DNA of 38,635 nt from Planctomycetota bacterium (GTDB lineage: Bacteria > Planctomycetota > JAJSAM01 > JAJVHW01): the NCBI GenBank assembly GCA_021414065.1, contig JAIOPE010000004.1, positions 1 to 38,635 on the forward strand. Direction: 5' to 3'. Shown here in pieces: positions 1 through 9,398 of this stretch (its first letter is position 1; each line of letters begins with the position of its first letter). The notes beneath the pieces are model-generated. The model ran no database searches and had not been told where the DNA came from. It saw only the letters and a list, made by a program, of their open reading frames with translations. The position numbers and the translations under genes were made by a program.

Positions 1-489
1 GACGACGCGCTTGCCGCGGCCGCTCTTCCGGCGGACCCGGCGGCGGCGGACTTCCGCGACGGGATCGTTTCGCTCGTCTCCGACGGAGCTCTCACCCGTG
101 GCGTGCGCGGAGCCGGGCTGACCGCGCCACCCAACGACTTCCGCGACCAGTTCGAGGTGCTCGCGCGCACGGCCGACGTGTACGCGCCGGGACAAGGCGT
201 ACTCCCCTGCCGCCTGGTCGGCACCGCCGGGTTCGACCACGACGGCTCGCCGGTGGTGAAGTCGAACGGTCGCGTGCGACCCGACGCCGTGCCCTCCGGC
301 GAGCCCGGCCCCGCGCCGCCGGAGGAGGTGGGGCCGGTGGCGGTCGCCGACGTCGAGTGCGAGGCCGAGGTGCAGCACGATCTAGCCACCGCCGTGCCGA
401 TCCGCGGCCGACTCACCGTGCGCGTGCCGTTTCGCAGCGGAGCGCGGTTGGTGACGACCAACTCGTTCACGTTCGTCGTGAAACCGTGA
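1..489 (+). CDS. 3' part of an unrecognised protein, first gene of a DUF58/BatA operon
   Basis: The frame is open from the first base to TGA at 487-489, so the true start lies before the window. About 162 residues are visible. They are rich in Ala, Val, Pro and acidic residues and show no cysteine pair, membrane segment or motif that I recognise. The last 60 residues alternate short hydrophobic and polar stretches (for example RLTVRVPF and SFTFVVKP), which suggests a beta-rich C-terminal domain. The stop lies 28 bp before the GTG of the DUF58 gene, with a short tandem repeat between them, so co-transcription is likely. In MoxR-type operons this position can hold a MoxR ATPase or a large secreted partner. 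The visible part has no AAA+ motifs, so MoxR is unlikely. Function unknown; the reading frame itself is well supported by context. Confidence 0.6.
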   Translation, partial: DDALAAAALPADPAAADFRDGIVSLVSDGALTRGVRGAGLTAPPNDFRDQFEVLARTADVYAPGQGVLPCRLVGTAGFDHDGSPVVKSNGRVRPDAVPSGEPGPAPPEEVGPVAVADVECEAEVQHDLATAVPIRGRLTVRVPFRSGARLVTTNSFTFVVKP

Positions 490-493
490 AGCC

Positions 494-517
494 GTGAGAC
501 GGTGAGACGGTGAGACG
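494..517 (+). repeat. 8-bp tandem repeat (GTGAGACG x3) leading into the DUF58 start
   Basis: Three perfect copies of GTGAGACG occupy 494-501, 502-509 and 510-517. The next bases, GTGACG, provide the GTG start of the DUF58 gene. A degenerate earlier unit (GTGAAGCC) overlaps the upstream stop codon. Gain or loss of a unit would change only the intergenic spacing, although each unit contains a GTG and a GAG that could act as start or ribosome-binding material. Confidence 0.85.
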
Positions 518-1378
518 GTGACGCTGCTCGACGACGCTGCGCTGCGCGCCCTGGCGCGACTCGAGATCGGCGTGTCGCGCCGCCGGACCGGCGGCGACGG
601 TGGACGAAGCGCCGGACGTCGCGGCGGACGCGTCGAGTTCGCCGAGCACCGCGCGTACGCGCCCGGCGACGACGTGCGGATGATCGACTGGTCGGCGCAC
701 GCGCGGACGGGCCGCCTGTTCGTGAAGGAGTTCGAGGCCGACGAAGGTCTCGACGTGGCGATCGTCCTCGACACGAGCGCATCGATGGCGAGCGGCGGGA
801 AGCTCCTCGCCGCGCAGCGACTCGCATACGCGCTCGGCTGGGTGGCGCTTCGCTCCGGAGCTCGTGTCCGCGTTGCACTGGCCAAGGGCGGCGGGCTGGC
901 GGTGTCCGACGAAGTCTCCGGGGCCGCTGGAGCGGCGGCGCTGGGCGATTCGTTGCAGCGCGAGGGCGCGGTCGGCGGCACACGTCTCTCGGAGTCGCTC
1001 TCGAAACTGCCCGCGACGTCCCGTGGCGCACGGCTCGTCGTTCTCCTCTCCGACTTCCTCGCAGACGATGACGGACGCCGTGCGCTCGCCGTGTTCGCGG
1101 AACGCGGCGACGACATCGTGATCGTGCATCTGCGCTCGAACCAGGACCTGGACGCAGCGGACGCAGGCGACGTCGTGCTCGAGGACGCCGAGACCGGCGA
1201 GCAGATCGCCCCGGACGCAGCCGCGCCGGACCGCGCGCGGCGTTTCGCCGTCCGGCAGGAGGAGGCCTGGCGGGAGTTCGCCGCCAAGCGGCGGCTGCGC
1301 TACGTGCCGGTGGATGCCTCCGCGCGGTTCGACGTCGCCATGGTGCGGATGCTCCGGGCGAGCGGAGTCGTTGCGTGA
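518..1378 (+). CDS. DUF58 domain protein with von Willebrand A-like fold
   Basis: A 286-residue protein of the DUF58 family, usually encoded next to MoxR-type AAA+ ATPases and BatA/BatB proteins. Its molecular role is poorly defined, but it is linked to metal-dependent protein interaction and envelope or stress functions. The family signature is plain: residues around 50-75 read FAEHRAYAPGDDVRMIDW, followed by a vWA-like MIDAS strand VLDTSASM (DxSxS) near residues 86-93 and a second acidic strand VVLLSDF near residue 173. There is no signal peptide or membrane segment, so it is probably cytoplasmic or peripheral. The GTG start is chosen because it directly follows the upstream gene and the 8-bp repeats and keeps the whole family domain. 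Its stop TGA overlaps the GTG of the next gene by 4 bp (1375-1378), indicating translational coupling. Confidence 0.9.
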   Translation: MTLLDDAALRALARLEIGVSRRRTGGDGGRSAGRRGGRVEFAEHRAYAPGDDVRMIDWSAHARTGRLFVKEFEADEGLDVAIVLDTSASMASGGKLLAAQRLAYALGWVALRSGARVRVALAKGGGLAVSDEVSGAAGAAALGDSLQREGAVGGTRLSESLSKLPATSRGARLVVLLSDFLADDDGRRALAVFAERGDDIVIVHLRSNQDLDAADAGDVVLEDAETGEQIAPDAAAPDRARRFAVRQEEAWREFAAKRRLRYVPVDASARFDVAMVRMLRASGVVA

Positions 1379-2826
1379 CGTTCACGTTCCCGGCGGGGTT
1401 CGCGCTGCTCGCAGCCGTGCCGCTCCTCGTGTGGCTCCACCGGCGGCGCGCACCGCACGTCGTCCGCGTCGCCAGCCTGGCGCCGTATCGCGCCGCCGCG
1501 GGAGAGCCCGCGCCGCAGCGGTCGGCACGCGGCACGGACGCGACGCTCGTCCTGCTCGTCGCCTCCGTCGTGTGTCTGGCCTGCGCGGCAACGGAACCGA
1601 CGATCGCCGGCGGCACGCCGGTGGTGACGCTTCGCATCGATCGAAGTCCGTCGATGTCGGCGCTGACGGTAGCCGGTCCGACGGTCCGTGCGAGTGCCGT
1701 CGGCCGGGCGCGACGGTTGGTCTCGCATGCGCTGCCGGGCGCGGAGATCCGAGAGACGGATCTCGTCCCGCCGGCCGCGGGCGCAGGCGGGCCGGAACTC
1801 GGCGTGATCGTCACCGATCGCATTCCGACCGGCGCGTCGGGTGAGGTCATCGTGGGCCCGGAACACGTCGCGCGGCCCAACTTGGGCATCGTCGGCGCGC
1901 TCCTCGTCGCGGGCGGCAGTCAGGTCGTCGTCACGGTGCGCAACCATTCCGCCGAGTCCGCGACCGCGAGTGTGCAGGCGTCCTCCGGCGAACTCGTCCA
2001 GGCCGCAATCACGGCGCGGTCGTCCGCCGAAGTCACGTTTGCCGCGCCGGCCCGCGGTGGCCACGTCGAGTACCGCCTGCGCGGCCCGGACTCGCTCGAT
2101 CTCGATGATGTTCTCCTCGCCGAGCGCCGGGGCGGCGCGGCCCGCGTGCGCGCGCGGAACGCCGGAGTGCACGTGCTGTCCGCTCTGCGCGCCCTCGGCG
2201 CCGACGTCGCGGATGCGGGCGAAACCGACGCGACGATCGAGTGCGGCGGGCCGGTTAAGGGGCGCGAGGAGCCGACGATTCAATTCGCTGCGACCGTCGA
2301 CTCGACCGGCGCGGCTCCCAGTGTCGGCCAGTTGCTGCGCGTCGTTGCAGGTACGCGGAGCGTCGCCGGGTCCTCGGTGACCTCGCGAGCGCCGTCGTTC
2401 ATGTCCATCCCGCTCCCCGCGCCGGCCGCGCGACTCGTCGCGACCGGTCGCCTCGTCGGCGGGGACGTCCTCTGGGAGGATGCCGAGGGCGCGCTCGCCG
2501 TGCGGGTCGGCCGTCGCGTGGTCATCGCGCTCGATCCGGACGCACCCGACTCCGACTGGGCCCGCGAGGGCTCGTTCCCCGCGATGATCGCCGCTGCGCT
2601 GGATCTCGTGACGGACGGGCCGGACCGCCTGCGCGTGACGGTCGGAGTCCCGCCGGTGGAGGGCGACGTGGCGTCCGAGGTGCTCCCGGACCCCGATCCC
2701 GACGCGATCCGGCGCGCGGCGGCGACACCCGACCCGGTTCGATTGGGCGGCTGGCTCGCTCTCGTCGGGGCCTGCGCCGCTGCGGGCGCTGCCCTCGTGG
2801 CCGGGCGACGCCGCCTTCGTTCGTAG
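1375..2826 (+). CDS. BatA-like membrane protein (N-terminal aerotolerance-type domain)
   Basis: A 483-residue membrane protein. The first 35 residues (FPAGFALLAAVPLLVWLHRRR) are the classic BatA N-terminal hydrophobic segment followed by basic residues. A second hydrophobic stretch lies at about 54-75 and a third near the C-terminus (about residues 458-475), just before a short basic tail GRRRLRS. The central part therefore probably faces the periplasm. Residues RIDRSPSM near 88 keep a DxSxS-like pattern, but the vWA fold that normally surrounds it is shortened and no clear later MIDAS residues are visible, so metal binding is uncertain. The GTG start overlaps the DUF58 stop by 4 bp. The pairing of DUF58 and BatA-like genes is typical of MoxR operons. 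The next gene begins 97 bp later and looks unrelated. Confidence 0.8.
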   Translation: MTFTFPAGFALLAAVPLLVWLHRRRAPHVVRVASLAPYRAAAGEPAPQRSARGTDATLVLLVASVVCLACAATEPTIAGGTPVVTLRIDRSPSMSALTVAGPTVRASAVGRARRLVSHALPGAEIRETDLVPPAAGAGGPELGVIVTDRIPTGASGEVIVGPEHVARPNLGIVGALLVAGGSQVVVTVRNHSAESATASVQASSGELVQAAITARSSAEVTFAAPARGGHVEYRLRGPDSLDLDDVLLAERRGGAARVRARNAGVHVLSALRALGADVADAGETDATIECGGPVKGREEPTIQFAATVDSTGAAPSVGQLLRVVAGTRSVAGSSVTSRAPSFMSIPLPAPAARLVATGRLVGGDVLWEDAEGALAVRVGRRVVIALDPDAPDSDWAREGSFPAMIAAALDLVTDGPDRLRVTVGVPPVEGDVASEVLPDPDPDAIRRAAATPDPVRLGGWLALVGACAAAGAALVAGRRRLRS

Positions 2827-2923
2827 CCTCGGCCCGCGCTCGCGCTCCGTCGTGTGCCCCCGGACTGCCGATGCAGACGCGGCGAGCGCTGCGCGGCAAC
2901 GCGGCGTATCCTGGCGGAGGTCC

Positions 2924-5900
2924 ATGTCCCAGAGCCCGAGCACCCGCACCGTCCGGCCGCGCTGGACGCACCGCATCGCGGTGGCGTTGGCCGCCGCTTC
3001 GTCGCTCGCCGTCGGCGCCACAACGGGGCACTCCGATCCCGTTGGCGTCGCGAACGGAGCTGTCGTGCGCGGACCCGTCGAAGGCCATCCGTACCGACCG
3101 CTCCGGGATCCGGCCACCGGCGAGAAGTGGTTCGAGAGCGAGACGGGGCGTCGGTTCGACACGTACCGAGACATCGTGATCGAGGAGGAGTCGCACCTGA
3201 CGCCGCTGCAGCGCGTTCTCGGTCGCGAACTCGCCGAGTTGGCAGGCGACGCCGCCCGAGAAGCGACGCCGGTCGTCGTCACCATCCGGTTCCGTCGGCA
3301 GCCGGCGGCGGACGTCTCGGCCGAGTTGCGTCCCGTTCTCGAAGCGCAGACTTCTCCTTCCATTCAGCGCATTCGTGCGCTGCTCGGGCGGATGGCCGCG
3401 CGGCGCGCCGCCGCGTTCGCCGATCGTGGCCCCGTGAGTCCGGGCGCGGACGAGTCCCTGTTCCTCGACGACGGCGAGCGTGCCGAGTTGCGCGCCGCCC
3501 GGGCCGAAGTCGCATCGCTCCGCGACCGCTGGCGGGCCGACGTCCTCGCCCGGGCCGATGCCGACGTCGCAGCGGACCAGTCGCCCGTGGCCACCTGGAT
3601 CGCGCAGGTTCCGGGTGCTCAGGTCCTCGCGAGTTCCATCATCGTGAGCACGCTCTCGGCGCGCGTTCCCGCGGGGTGCCTGACCGAACTGTCGGAGCGG
3701 TTCGCCGACAGTGTCGCTCGTGTCCGCCGGCCTGGAGTGGCGCACGCCGGACTCAACACGAGCAACGGCACGCTGTCCTCTTCTTCGTGGTGGAACGCCG
3801 GGTACGACGGCACCTCAACCACGAAAATCGCGGTGCTCGACACGGGAATCGACGACTCGCACCCGGCACTCTCCGGCGCGGTCAGCGACAAGGCAGTCTT
3901 CCTCACGGTCGGCAAGACCGACCCCTTCTTCAACGACGATTCCGCGAGCACCGACGGCATCCACTTCCATGGCACGCACGTGGCCGGGATCGTCGGGAGT
4001 CGCGACGCGACATATCAGGGCGTGGCCAAGGGCGGCGCGCTGATGAACGCGAAGTGCGGCTACAAGACGACGTCCGGCGGCGGGTCGCTCACCGATCCCG
4101 ATATCTTCGACGCCGGCGACTGGGCGGCGACCAACGGTGCGAGCGGGATGAACTGCTCGTTCGGGTCGTACCCCGACACGACCGACGGCTCGACCGACAT
4201 GTCGCTGTTCTTCGACGCGGTAGCGTCGTCGCTCGGGATTCCGGTGGCGATCTCGTCGGGGAACAGCGGGTCCGGGTCGGCGACCGTCGGTGTCCCGGGC
4301 GACGGCTTCAACTGCGTGACGGTCGGCAGCTTCGACGACGCTGCCACCTCCGCGAGATCGGACGACTCTCTCGCCGGGTACAGCAGCCGGGGGCCGACAC
4401 TCGACGGCCGCCGGAAGCCGGATGTCTCGGCGCCCGGTTCGAACATCGCGTCGTGCTCGTCGTCGTGGGAGGGCGCAGCCTCCGACTTCATCTCCGCGAG
4501 CGGCACGAGCATGGCCGCGCCGCAGGTCGCCGGTTCGTTCGCGTTGCTCCTCGACTACGGTGCGGCTGCGTTCCCCGAAGGGATCAAGGCGCTGCTGATG
4601 ACGACGTGCCGGAACACGTCGCCCTGCCCGACCACACCCGACGACAACTGGGGCGCGGGCGGTCTCGACCTCGCCGCGGCGTACACGTATCGCAACGCCG
4701 TTCTCGAGGACTCGATCTTCGCGTCGGGGAATCCGAGGTTCGAACTCGTGAACGTCGGTTCGCTCGCGTCCGGTGGACGGGTCACTGCTGCGTGGATGCG
4801 CGCGGTCACGTCGAACGCGGCGTCGGCACCGACGACGTACTCGGCGCTGGTGGACGTGGACCTCTACGTCTACGACGAAGCGAGCGGAACACAACTCGGT
4901 TCGAGCGTCAGTTCGGTGGACTCGACGGAGCAGGTGAAGGTCAGCGCGGCTGCGACCACGGCCATCGCGAAGGTGTACCGCCACGGCAACGCGCCGTCGG
5001 GCCCCTCGCAGTCGGGTACCGGAGCCATCTACTACGGCCTCGCGAGCGAGAGCACGTTTGCGCCGACGACTGGGCCGACGATCGTCGCGGGTCCGGCGCT
5101 CTCGTGTGCGTTCACGGCGATCCCCGCGTACGTCGCGGGCGGCGCGGCGTTCGCCGTCAGCGTGCGCGTCTCGAACTCCGGGGATCTCGCGGCCAACGCG
5201 ACAACGCTGACGCTGGCGCTTCCGACGGGCTACACGGTTGCGTCGTCCGGTGCGACGTCCGCTTCGGCGACGCTTCCGCGCATCGCCGCGGGCGGGAACC
5301 AGACGGCCACGTTCACGCTCCGCTCGGCGACCGGCCCCTCCGGCACCCGCACCTTCACAGCGACCGCCGCCGACACGTCGTACGGCGAGACTTGGACGTC
5401 TGCGGCGAGCCAGACGACGCACACCCTCGACGTGGACGCGCCGACCGGAACGCTGACCGTCGCGGGCGGCGCGCCCTACACAACCGTACCCGGTGTGTCG
5501 TTGACGCTCACGTCGAGCGACGCGCTGAGCGGCGTCTCTGAGATGCGTCTCAGCCACGACGGTGTCACCTGGGATGCGTGGGCGCCGGTCGCCACCACAG
5601 GCACCCGTACGCTCGTTGGAGCCGACGGCGCGAAGGCCGTGTACGTGCAGTTCCGCGACGCAGTCGGGAACGTGTCCGCTGCGATCTCGGACGGGATCGT
5701 GCTCGACACCACGGCACCGAGTGTGTCGATCTCGATCGCCGACGGTGCCGCGTGGACGACGACCCGAGTCGTCGCGGTTGGTTGCAGTGCGTCGGACGCG
5801 ACCTCCGGCGTCGCACGCATGCGTTTCTCCGACGATGGCGTGTCGTGGGGCGCGTGGTCCGCGTACGCCGCCGCGTCGGCTCGCACACTCCCGTCCGGCG

Positions 5901-8620
5901 ACGGAACGCAACGGGCGTGGATCCAGGTGGACGATGCGGCGGGCAACATCTCCGCGTCTGCGCAGGACGCCATCGGACTCGACACCGTGGCGCCGACCGG
6001 TTCGATCGACTTGGCCGGCGGTGCGAGTTGGACGACGACCGCCTCACTGACCGGCGCGCTCGGAGCGACCGACGCGACGTCGGGCGTCGCCGACATGCGG
6101 TTCAGCGACGACGGCTCGACGTGGGGGAGTTGGACGGCATTCGCGGCGACTGCACCGCGGACGTTGCCGGGTGCCGATGGCACGAAGTCGCAGTACGTCC
6201 AGTTCCGAGACGTCGCGGGGAACGTGTCGTCGTCGGCCTCGGACACGATCGGTCTCGATCGCGTCGCGCCGACTGCGTCTGTCACCATCGGCGGCGGCGT
6301 CGCATGGACGTCGTCGTCGGCTGCGTCGCTGGCGCTCGCTTCGACCGACGCCACGTCGGGCGTCTCCGAGATGCGCCTCAGCGACGACGGCGTGACCTGG
6401 GACGCCTGGGTTCCGTACGCGACCTCGGCCGCGCGTTCGCTGTCGGGAGCCGACGGAACGAAGACCGTGTATGCGCAGTTCCGCGACGTCGCCGGGAATG
6501 TGTCGTCGGCCGCCGAGGACTCCGTGGGCCTGGATCGCACGTCTCCCGTCGCGTCGCTCGTCGTCAACGGCGGCGCCGCGTGGACGACGACCCGCGATGC
6601 GTCGATCGACTGTGTTGCGTCCGACGCCGGTTCGGGCGTCGCGCGGATGCGCTTCTCGGATGACGGCGTCTCCTGGGGCGCGTGGACGGCGTACGTAGCC
6701 GCCGGGTCGCGCACGCTCCCCGCCGGAGACGGCGCGCAGCGCGTCTATCTTCAGGTGGACGACGTGGCCGGGAACGTGTCCGCCGCTGCGCAGGACGCGA
6801 TCGGACTCGACACCGTCGCGCCGTCTGGTTCGTTGGTGCTCGCAGGCGGCGCTTCGTGGACCACGTCGGCGACCGTGGCCGTTGCGTGCGGCGCCACAGA
6901 CGCCACGTCGGGCGTGGCGGACATGCGGTTCAGCGAGGACGGCGCGACGTGGGGGCCGTGGGCTGCGTTCGCGACGACTTCGTCGAGCGCGCTCTCGGGG
7001 GCCGACGGCGCGAAGACTCAGTACGTGCAGTTCCGCGACGTCGCGGGGAACGCCTCGGTGGCCGCCATCGACACGATCGGTCTCGACCGCGCGGCGCCGG
7101 CGGTGTCGCTCAGCATCGACAGCGGCGCAGTGTGGGCCTCGACCTCAAGCGTCTCGCTGGGCGTGACGGCGTCGGACACGACCTCCGGCGCGGCCGACAT
7201 GCGGTTCAGCGACGACGGCACCACTTGGTCCGCGTGGACACCAGTCGCCGCCGCCGCCCCGTGGACGCTTCCGGGCGCCGACTCGAGTGCAGTCCTGGTC
7301 TTCGCTCAGGTCCGTGACATCGCCGGGAACGTATCGGCCTCGGCGTCCGACCCGATCGGGCTCGACCGGGTGGCGCCCACCGGGAACATGACCATCGACG
7401 GCGGGGCGGTCGCTACGAACGAGGTGCTCGCCACTCTCTCGCTCGCGTGGTCCGATGCGACGTCGGGCGTCTCGGACGTCCGTTGTCGCAGCGACGGCGG
7501 TGCGTGGTCGGCGTGGGCTCCTGCAACGCCCGAGGCCGCCTGGTCGCTCGCCGCGATCGAGGGCGCCCGCCGCGTCGAGGTTGCGTTCCGCGATGCGGCG
7601 GGCAACGTGTCGGTGCCCGCCGGCGACACCATCCTCCTCGATCGCACGCCGCCCACCGGGTCGTTCGTCCTCTCCGGAGGCGTTCGGTTCCTGCCCGCCG
7701 TCCGCCCCCTCGTGGCCGCGACGGCCTCGGCCGACGCGCCGGTCGGACCGCTCAGCGAGTCGGGTGCGGGGGTCAGCGATTTCCGCTTCAGCTTCGATGC
7801 GGGGGCGACCTGGTCCGCATGGGCACGGCTGGGTGGTGCCGACGTGACGATCCCGCGACCGTCGGACTTCGACGATCGTGTCGCGACTGTCACCGGCGAG
7901 TTCCGTGACGCCGCGGGGAACGTCTCCGCTTGGTCGCAGGGCGCGGTCCACCTGCTCGCCGCGCGTCCGCAGGACATCTCCGCCGCGGCGTCCGTTTCCG
8001 GGGGTCTCGATGCGGCGGCAGACGTCGACGCGTATCGGCTCGACCTGCTTCAGGGCGATCGCATCGATCTGGCCGAATCGCGCCCGGCGTTCCGGGCGGG
8101 CGTGCGGCTCGAGGTGCTCGGGCCTGCGGGCGATCGGATCGCCGACAATCGGACGTCCTCGTCCGGCGCAATCCGAGGCTTCCGCGCGCCCGAGTCCGGC
8201 ACATACACGTTGGTCGTGCTCGCCGACGATCCGCTCGCGGTTCGCGTCGGATACTCGGTCGGCATCGCCAGGAAGGGCGTCCGGTCGGTATCGCTTTCGG
8301 GCGTCGCCGCTTCGGTCGAAGGTCGTGCTGAAATCCCGTTCACCGGCTCCGGCGGGCGGACCGTGTCGGGCCGCCTGAGTGCGACTCTCGACGCCGCCGA
8401 CATCCCGCTGCGCCGGCCCGACGGCCGGGAGGGCGCCCTCCCCGCGCACTACCGCGGCCGTGGAAGTTGGGACATCCTGCGGCACGAGCTCGAAGGCGGG
8501 GCCGGCAACTGGACGATCGTCGTCCCCACGTCGCAGGCGGAGGTGCCCTGGTCGCTGCGCGTCGCACCCGTGAAGCCGCTGCGGCGACTCGCCGAGACGC
8601 CTCTGCCGACGGCGCCCTGA
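2924..8620 (+). CDS. Secreted subtilisin-like (S8) protease with nine Ig-like repeats
   Basis: A predicted secreted serine protease of 1898 residues. I chose ATG 2924 because GGAGG lies just upstream (2916-2920) and the product begins with a signal peptide (basic stretch RPRWTHR, then an Ala/Val-rich core to about residue 34). The frame is open back to 2852, so a longer form cannot be excluded. After a putative propeptide the S8 triad is complete: Asp306 in VLDTGID, His349 in HFHGTHVAG, Ser529 in SGTSMAAPQVAG, with oxyanion Asn447 in SSGNSG. A CARDB-like beta domain (about 710-838) precedes nine Ig-like repeats (839-1678), and a PPC-like domain follows (about 1681-1783). The remaining C-terminal 100 residues are unassigned. 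No LPXTG or other anchor motif is visible. The role is probably extracellular proteolysis with repeat-mediated binding or spacing; the substrate is unknown. Confidence 0.93.
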   Translation: MSQSPSTRTVRPRWTHRIAVALAAASSLAVGATTGHSDPVGVANGAVVRGPVEGHPYRPLRDPATGEKWFESETGRRFDTYRDIVIEEESHLTPLQRVLGRELAELAGDAAREATPVVVTIRFRRQPAADVSAELRPVLEAQTSPSIQRIRALLGRMAARRAAAFADRGPVSPGADESLFLDDGERAELRAARAEVASLRDRWRADVLARADADVAADQSPVATWIAQVPGAQVLASSIIVSTLSARVPAGCLTELSERFADSVARVRRPGVAHAGLNTSNGTLSSSSWWNAGYDGTSTTKIAVLDTGIDDSHPALSGAVSDKAVFLTVGKTDPFFNDDSASTDGIHFHGTHVAGIVGSRDATYQGVAKGGALMNAKCGYKTTSGGGSLTDPDIFDAGDWAATNGASGMNCSFGSYPDTTDGSTDMSLFFDAVASSLGIPVAISSGNSGSGSATVGVPGDGFNCVTVGSFDDAATSARSDDSLAGYSSRGPTLDGRRKPDVSAPGSNIASCSSSWEGAASDFISASGTSMAAPQVAGSFALLLDYGAAAFPEGIKALLMTTCRNTSPCPTTPDDNWGAGGLDLAAAYTYRNAVLEDSIFASGNPRFELVNVGSLASGGRVTAAWMRAVTSNAASAPTTYSALVDVDLYVYDEASGTQLGSSVSSVDSTEQVKVSAAATTAIAKVYRHGNAPSGPSQSGTGAIYYGLASESTFAPTTGPTIVAGPALSCAFTAIPAYVAGGAAFAVSVRVSNSGDLAANATTLTLALPTGYTVASSGATSASATLPRIAAGGNQTATFTLRSATGPSGTRTFTATAADTSYGETWTSAASQTTHTLDVDAPTGTLTVAGGAPYTTVPGVSLTLTSSDALSGVSEMRLSHDGVTWDAWAPVATTGTRTLVGADGAKAVYVQFRDAVGNVSAAISDGIVLDTTAPSVSISIADGAAWTTTRVVAVGCSASDATSGVARMRFSDDGVSWGAWSAYAAASARTLPSGDGTQRAWIQVDDAAGNISASAQDAIGLDTVAPTGSIDLAGGASWTTTASLTGALGATDATSGVADMRFSDDGSTWGSWTAFAATAPRTLPGADGTKSQYVQFRDVAGNVSSSASDTIGLDRVAPTASVTIGGGVAWTSSSAASLALASTDATSGVSEMRLSDDGVTWDAWVPYATSAARSLSGADGTKTVYAQFRDVAGNVSSAAEDSVGLDRTSPVASLVVNGGAAWTTTRDASIDCVASDAGSGVARMRFSDDGVSWGAWTAYVAAGSRTLPAGDGAQRVYLQVDDVAGNVSAAAQDAIGLDTVAPSGSLVLAGGASWTTSATVAVACGATDATSGVADMRFSEDGATWGPWAAFATTSSSALSGADGAKTQYVQFRDVAGNASVAAIDTIGLDRAAPAVSLSIDSGAVWASTSSVSLGVTASDTTSGAADMRFSDDGTTWSAWTPVAAAAPWTLPGADSSAVLVFAQVRDIAGNVSASASDPIGLDRVAPTGNMTIDGGAVATNEVLATLSLAWSDATSGVSDVRCRSDGGAWSAWAPATPEAAWSLAAIEGARRVEVAFRDAAGNVSVPAGDTILLDRTPPTGSFVLSGGVRFLPAVRPLVAATASADAPVGPLSESGAGVSDFRFSFDAGATWSAWARLGGADVTIPRPSDFDDRVATVTGEFRDAAGNVSAWSQGAVHLLAARPQDISAAASVSGGLDAAADVDAYRLDLLQGDRIDLAESRPAFRAGVRLEVLGPAGDRIADNRTSSSGAIRGFRAPESGTYTLVVLADDPLAVRVGYSVGIARKGVRSVSLSGVAASVEGRAEIPFTGSGGRTVSGRLSATLDAADIPLRRPDGREGALPAHYRGRGSWDILRHELEGGAGNWTIVVPTSQAEVPWSLRVAPVKPLRRLAETPLPTAP
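5438..7957 (+). repeat. Nine in-frame Ig-like repeats in the S8 protease, with a three-unit superrepeat
   Basis: Unit starts are 5438, 5714, 5990, 6266, 6542, 6818, 7094, 7373 and 7649. The first six units are each exactly 276 bp (92 residues); unit 7 is 279 bp, unit 8 is 276 bp, and unit 9 is longer and divergent. Each unit has the core SGV..MR.S.DG..W..W followed by DG....Y.QFRD.AGNVS and ends in GLDR or GLDT. Unit 1 resembles 4 (EMRLS, WDAW), 2 resembles 5 (ARMRFSDDGVSWGAW, QVDD, AQDAIGLDTV) and 3 resembles 6 (ADMRFS, TWG.W, DTIGLDR). This implies an 828-bp duplication of a three-unit block. Confidence 0.93.
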
Positions 8621-8757
8621 TCCGCCTCGCGGCTGTGTCGTATCCGCTGCGGCGCCGCCGTGCCCGACTCGAGCCGGGAGCGGGACAGACGGCGGCGCAC
8701 GCTCCGGGGCGCCGAATCCTTCGCGCCGACGGCGCTCGCGGCGGCAGGATGGTCGGC

Positions 8758-9357
8758 ATGGAAAGCCTGCCGCTCTGGGTACTTGTCGGGCTCGCGTTCG
8801 CAGGCCTGGTCGTACTCGTTGCCGTTCTCCTGAACGTCCACAAGCTGCTGTCGCGCGTGGCTGCCATTCGGCGCGACGTCGAGCAGGTGCGCGAGGGCAA
8901 CGCGCGTGAGCAGCTCGCCGAGGCTGTCGCCCAACTCCAGAGCGTTGCGGTCTCGATGGACCGCGTGGCGATGCGGTGCGACATGATCCACGCGCGCTTG
9001 GGCGAGATCGTGGCTCGCGCGCCAGCCGCCGCCGCCGGCGGGGCGGACGTCGGACCCGCCGTGGACGCCATCCGCGCAGGACTCGCAGAGTTGAAGGGGC
9101 CGGTCTCGCAGATCCGGGATCTGCTCGGGCGGACCGACGTGGAGCGCCTCGCTGACGAGGTGCGTCGCAGCCTCTACGCCCAGGGGTTCGACGGCGTGAC
9201 GATCCTCACCGACCTGGGCGTCGTGCCGCGTGTCGGCGATGCGAAGGTGCAGGTAGAGGTCGTGCGCGAGGGGATGAAGTCCAAGGGCACAGTCCTCGTC
9301 CGCGACGGCTCCGCGGTCGAAACGAAGATCAGCCCCATCCACGGCATGTTCCCGTAA
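8758..9357 (+). CDS. Small membrane-anchored coiled-coil protein, function unknown
   Basis: A 199-residue protein that I do not recognise by family. ATG 8758 is preferred because AGG at 8746-8748 lies 9 bases upstream; an in-frame ATG at 8749 would add three residues. The N-terminus (LPLWVLVGLAFAGLVVLVAVLL) is a single strong membrane segment at about residues 4-26 with a short outside tail. It is followed by a long helical region with heptad-like spacing of Leu, Val and Ala (about 28-90), probably a coiled coil in the cytoplasm. The last 60 residues (GFDGVTILTDLG, VQVEVVREGMKSKGTVLVRDG) look like a small beta domain. It follows the S8 protease by 137 bp and is convergent with the next gene. 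It could be a scaffold or sensor; no catalytic motif is visible. Confidence 0.65.
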   Translation: MESLPLWVLVGLAFAGLVVLVAVLLNVHKLLSRVAAIRRDVEQVREGNAREQLAEAVAQLQSVAVSMDRVAMRCDMIHARLGEIVARAPAAAAGGADVGPAVDAIRAGLAELKGPVSQIRDLLGRTDVERLADEVRRSLYAQGFDGVTILTDLGVVPRVGDAKVQVEVVREGMKSKGTVLVRDGSAVETKISPIHGMFP

Positions 9358-9398
9358 CGACGCGTCCGCAATCGCGCTTCCGCGGAGCACCGCGGCCG

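Noticed and set aside
1620..1680. A full vWA metal site in the BatA-like protein
   Set aside because: Only the DxSxS-like DRSPS is visible; the later Thr and Asp positions and the surrounding fold are not recognisable, so active metal binding is not claimed.
1300..5911. Very long minus-strand frames (about 690 codons) opposite the BatA-like and S8 protease genes
   Set aside because: They mirror the repeats and codon bias of the plus-strand genes and contain no known domain or ribosome site.
5438..7957. Possible CRISPR-like regular repeats
   Set aside because: The 276-bp period is in frame and encodes protein domains; there are no short identical repeats with unique spacers anywhere in the window.
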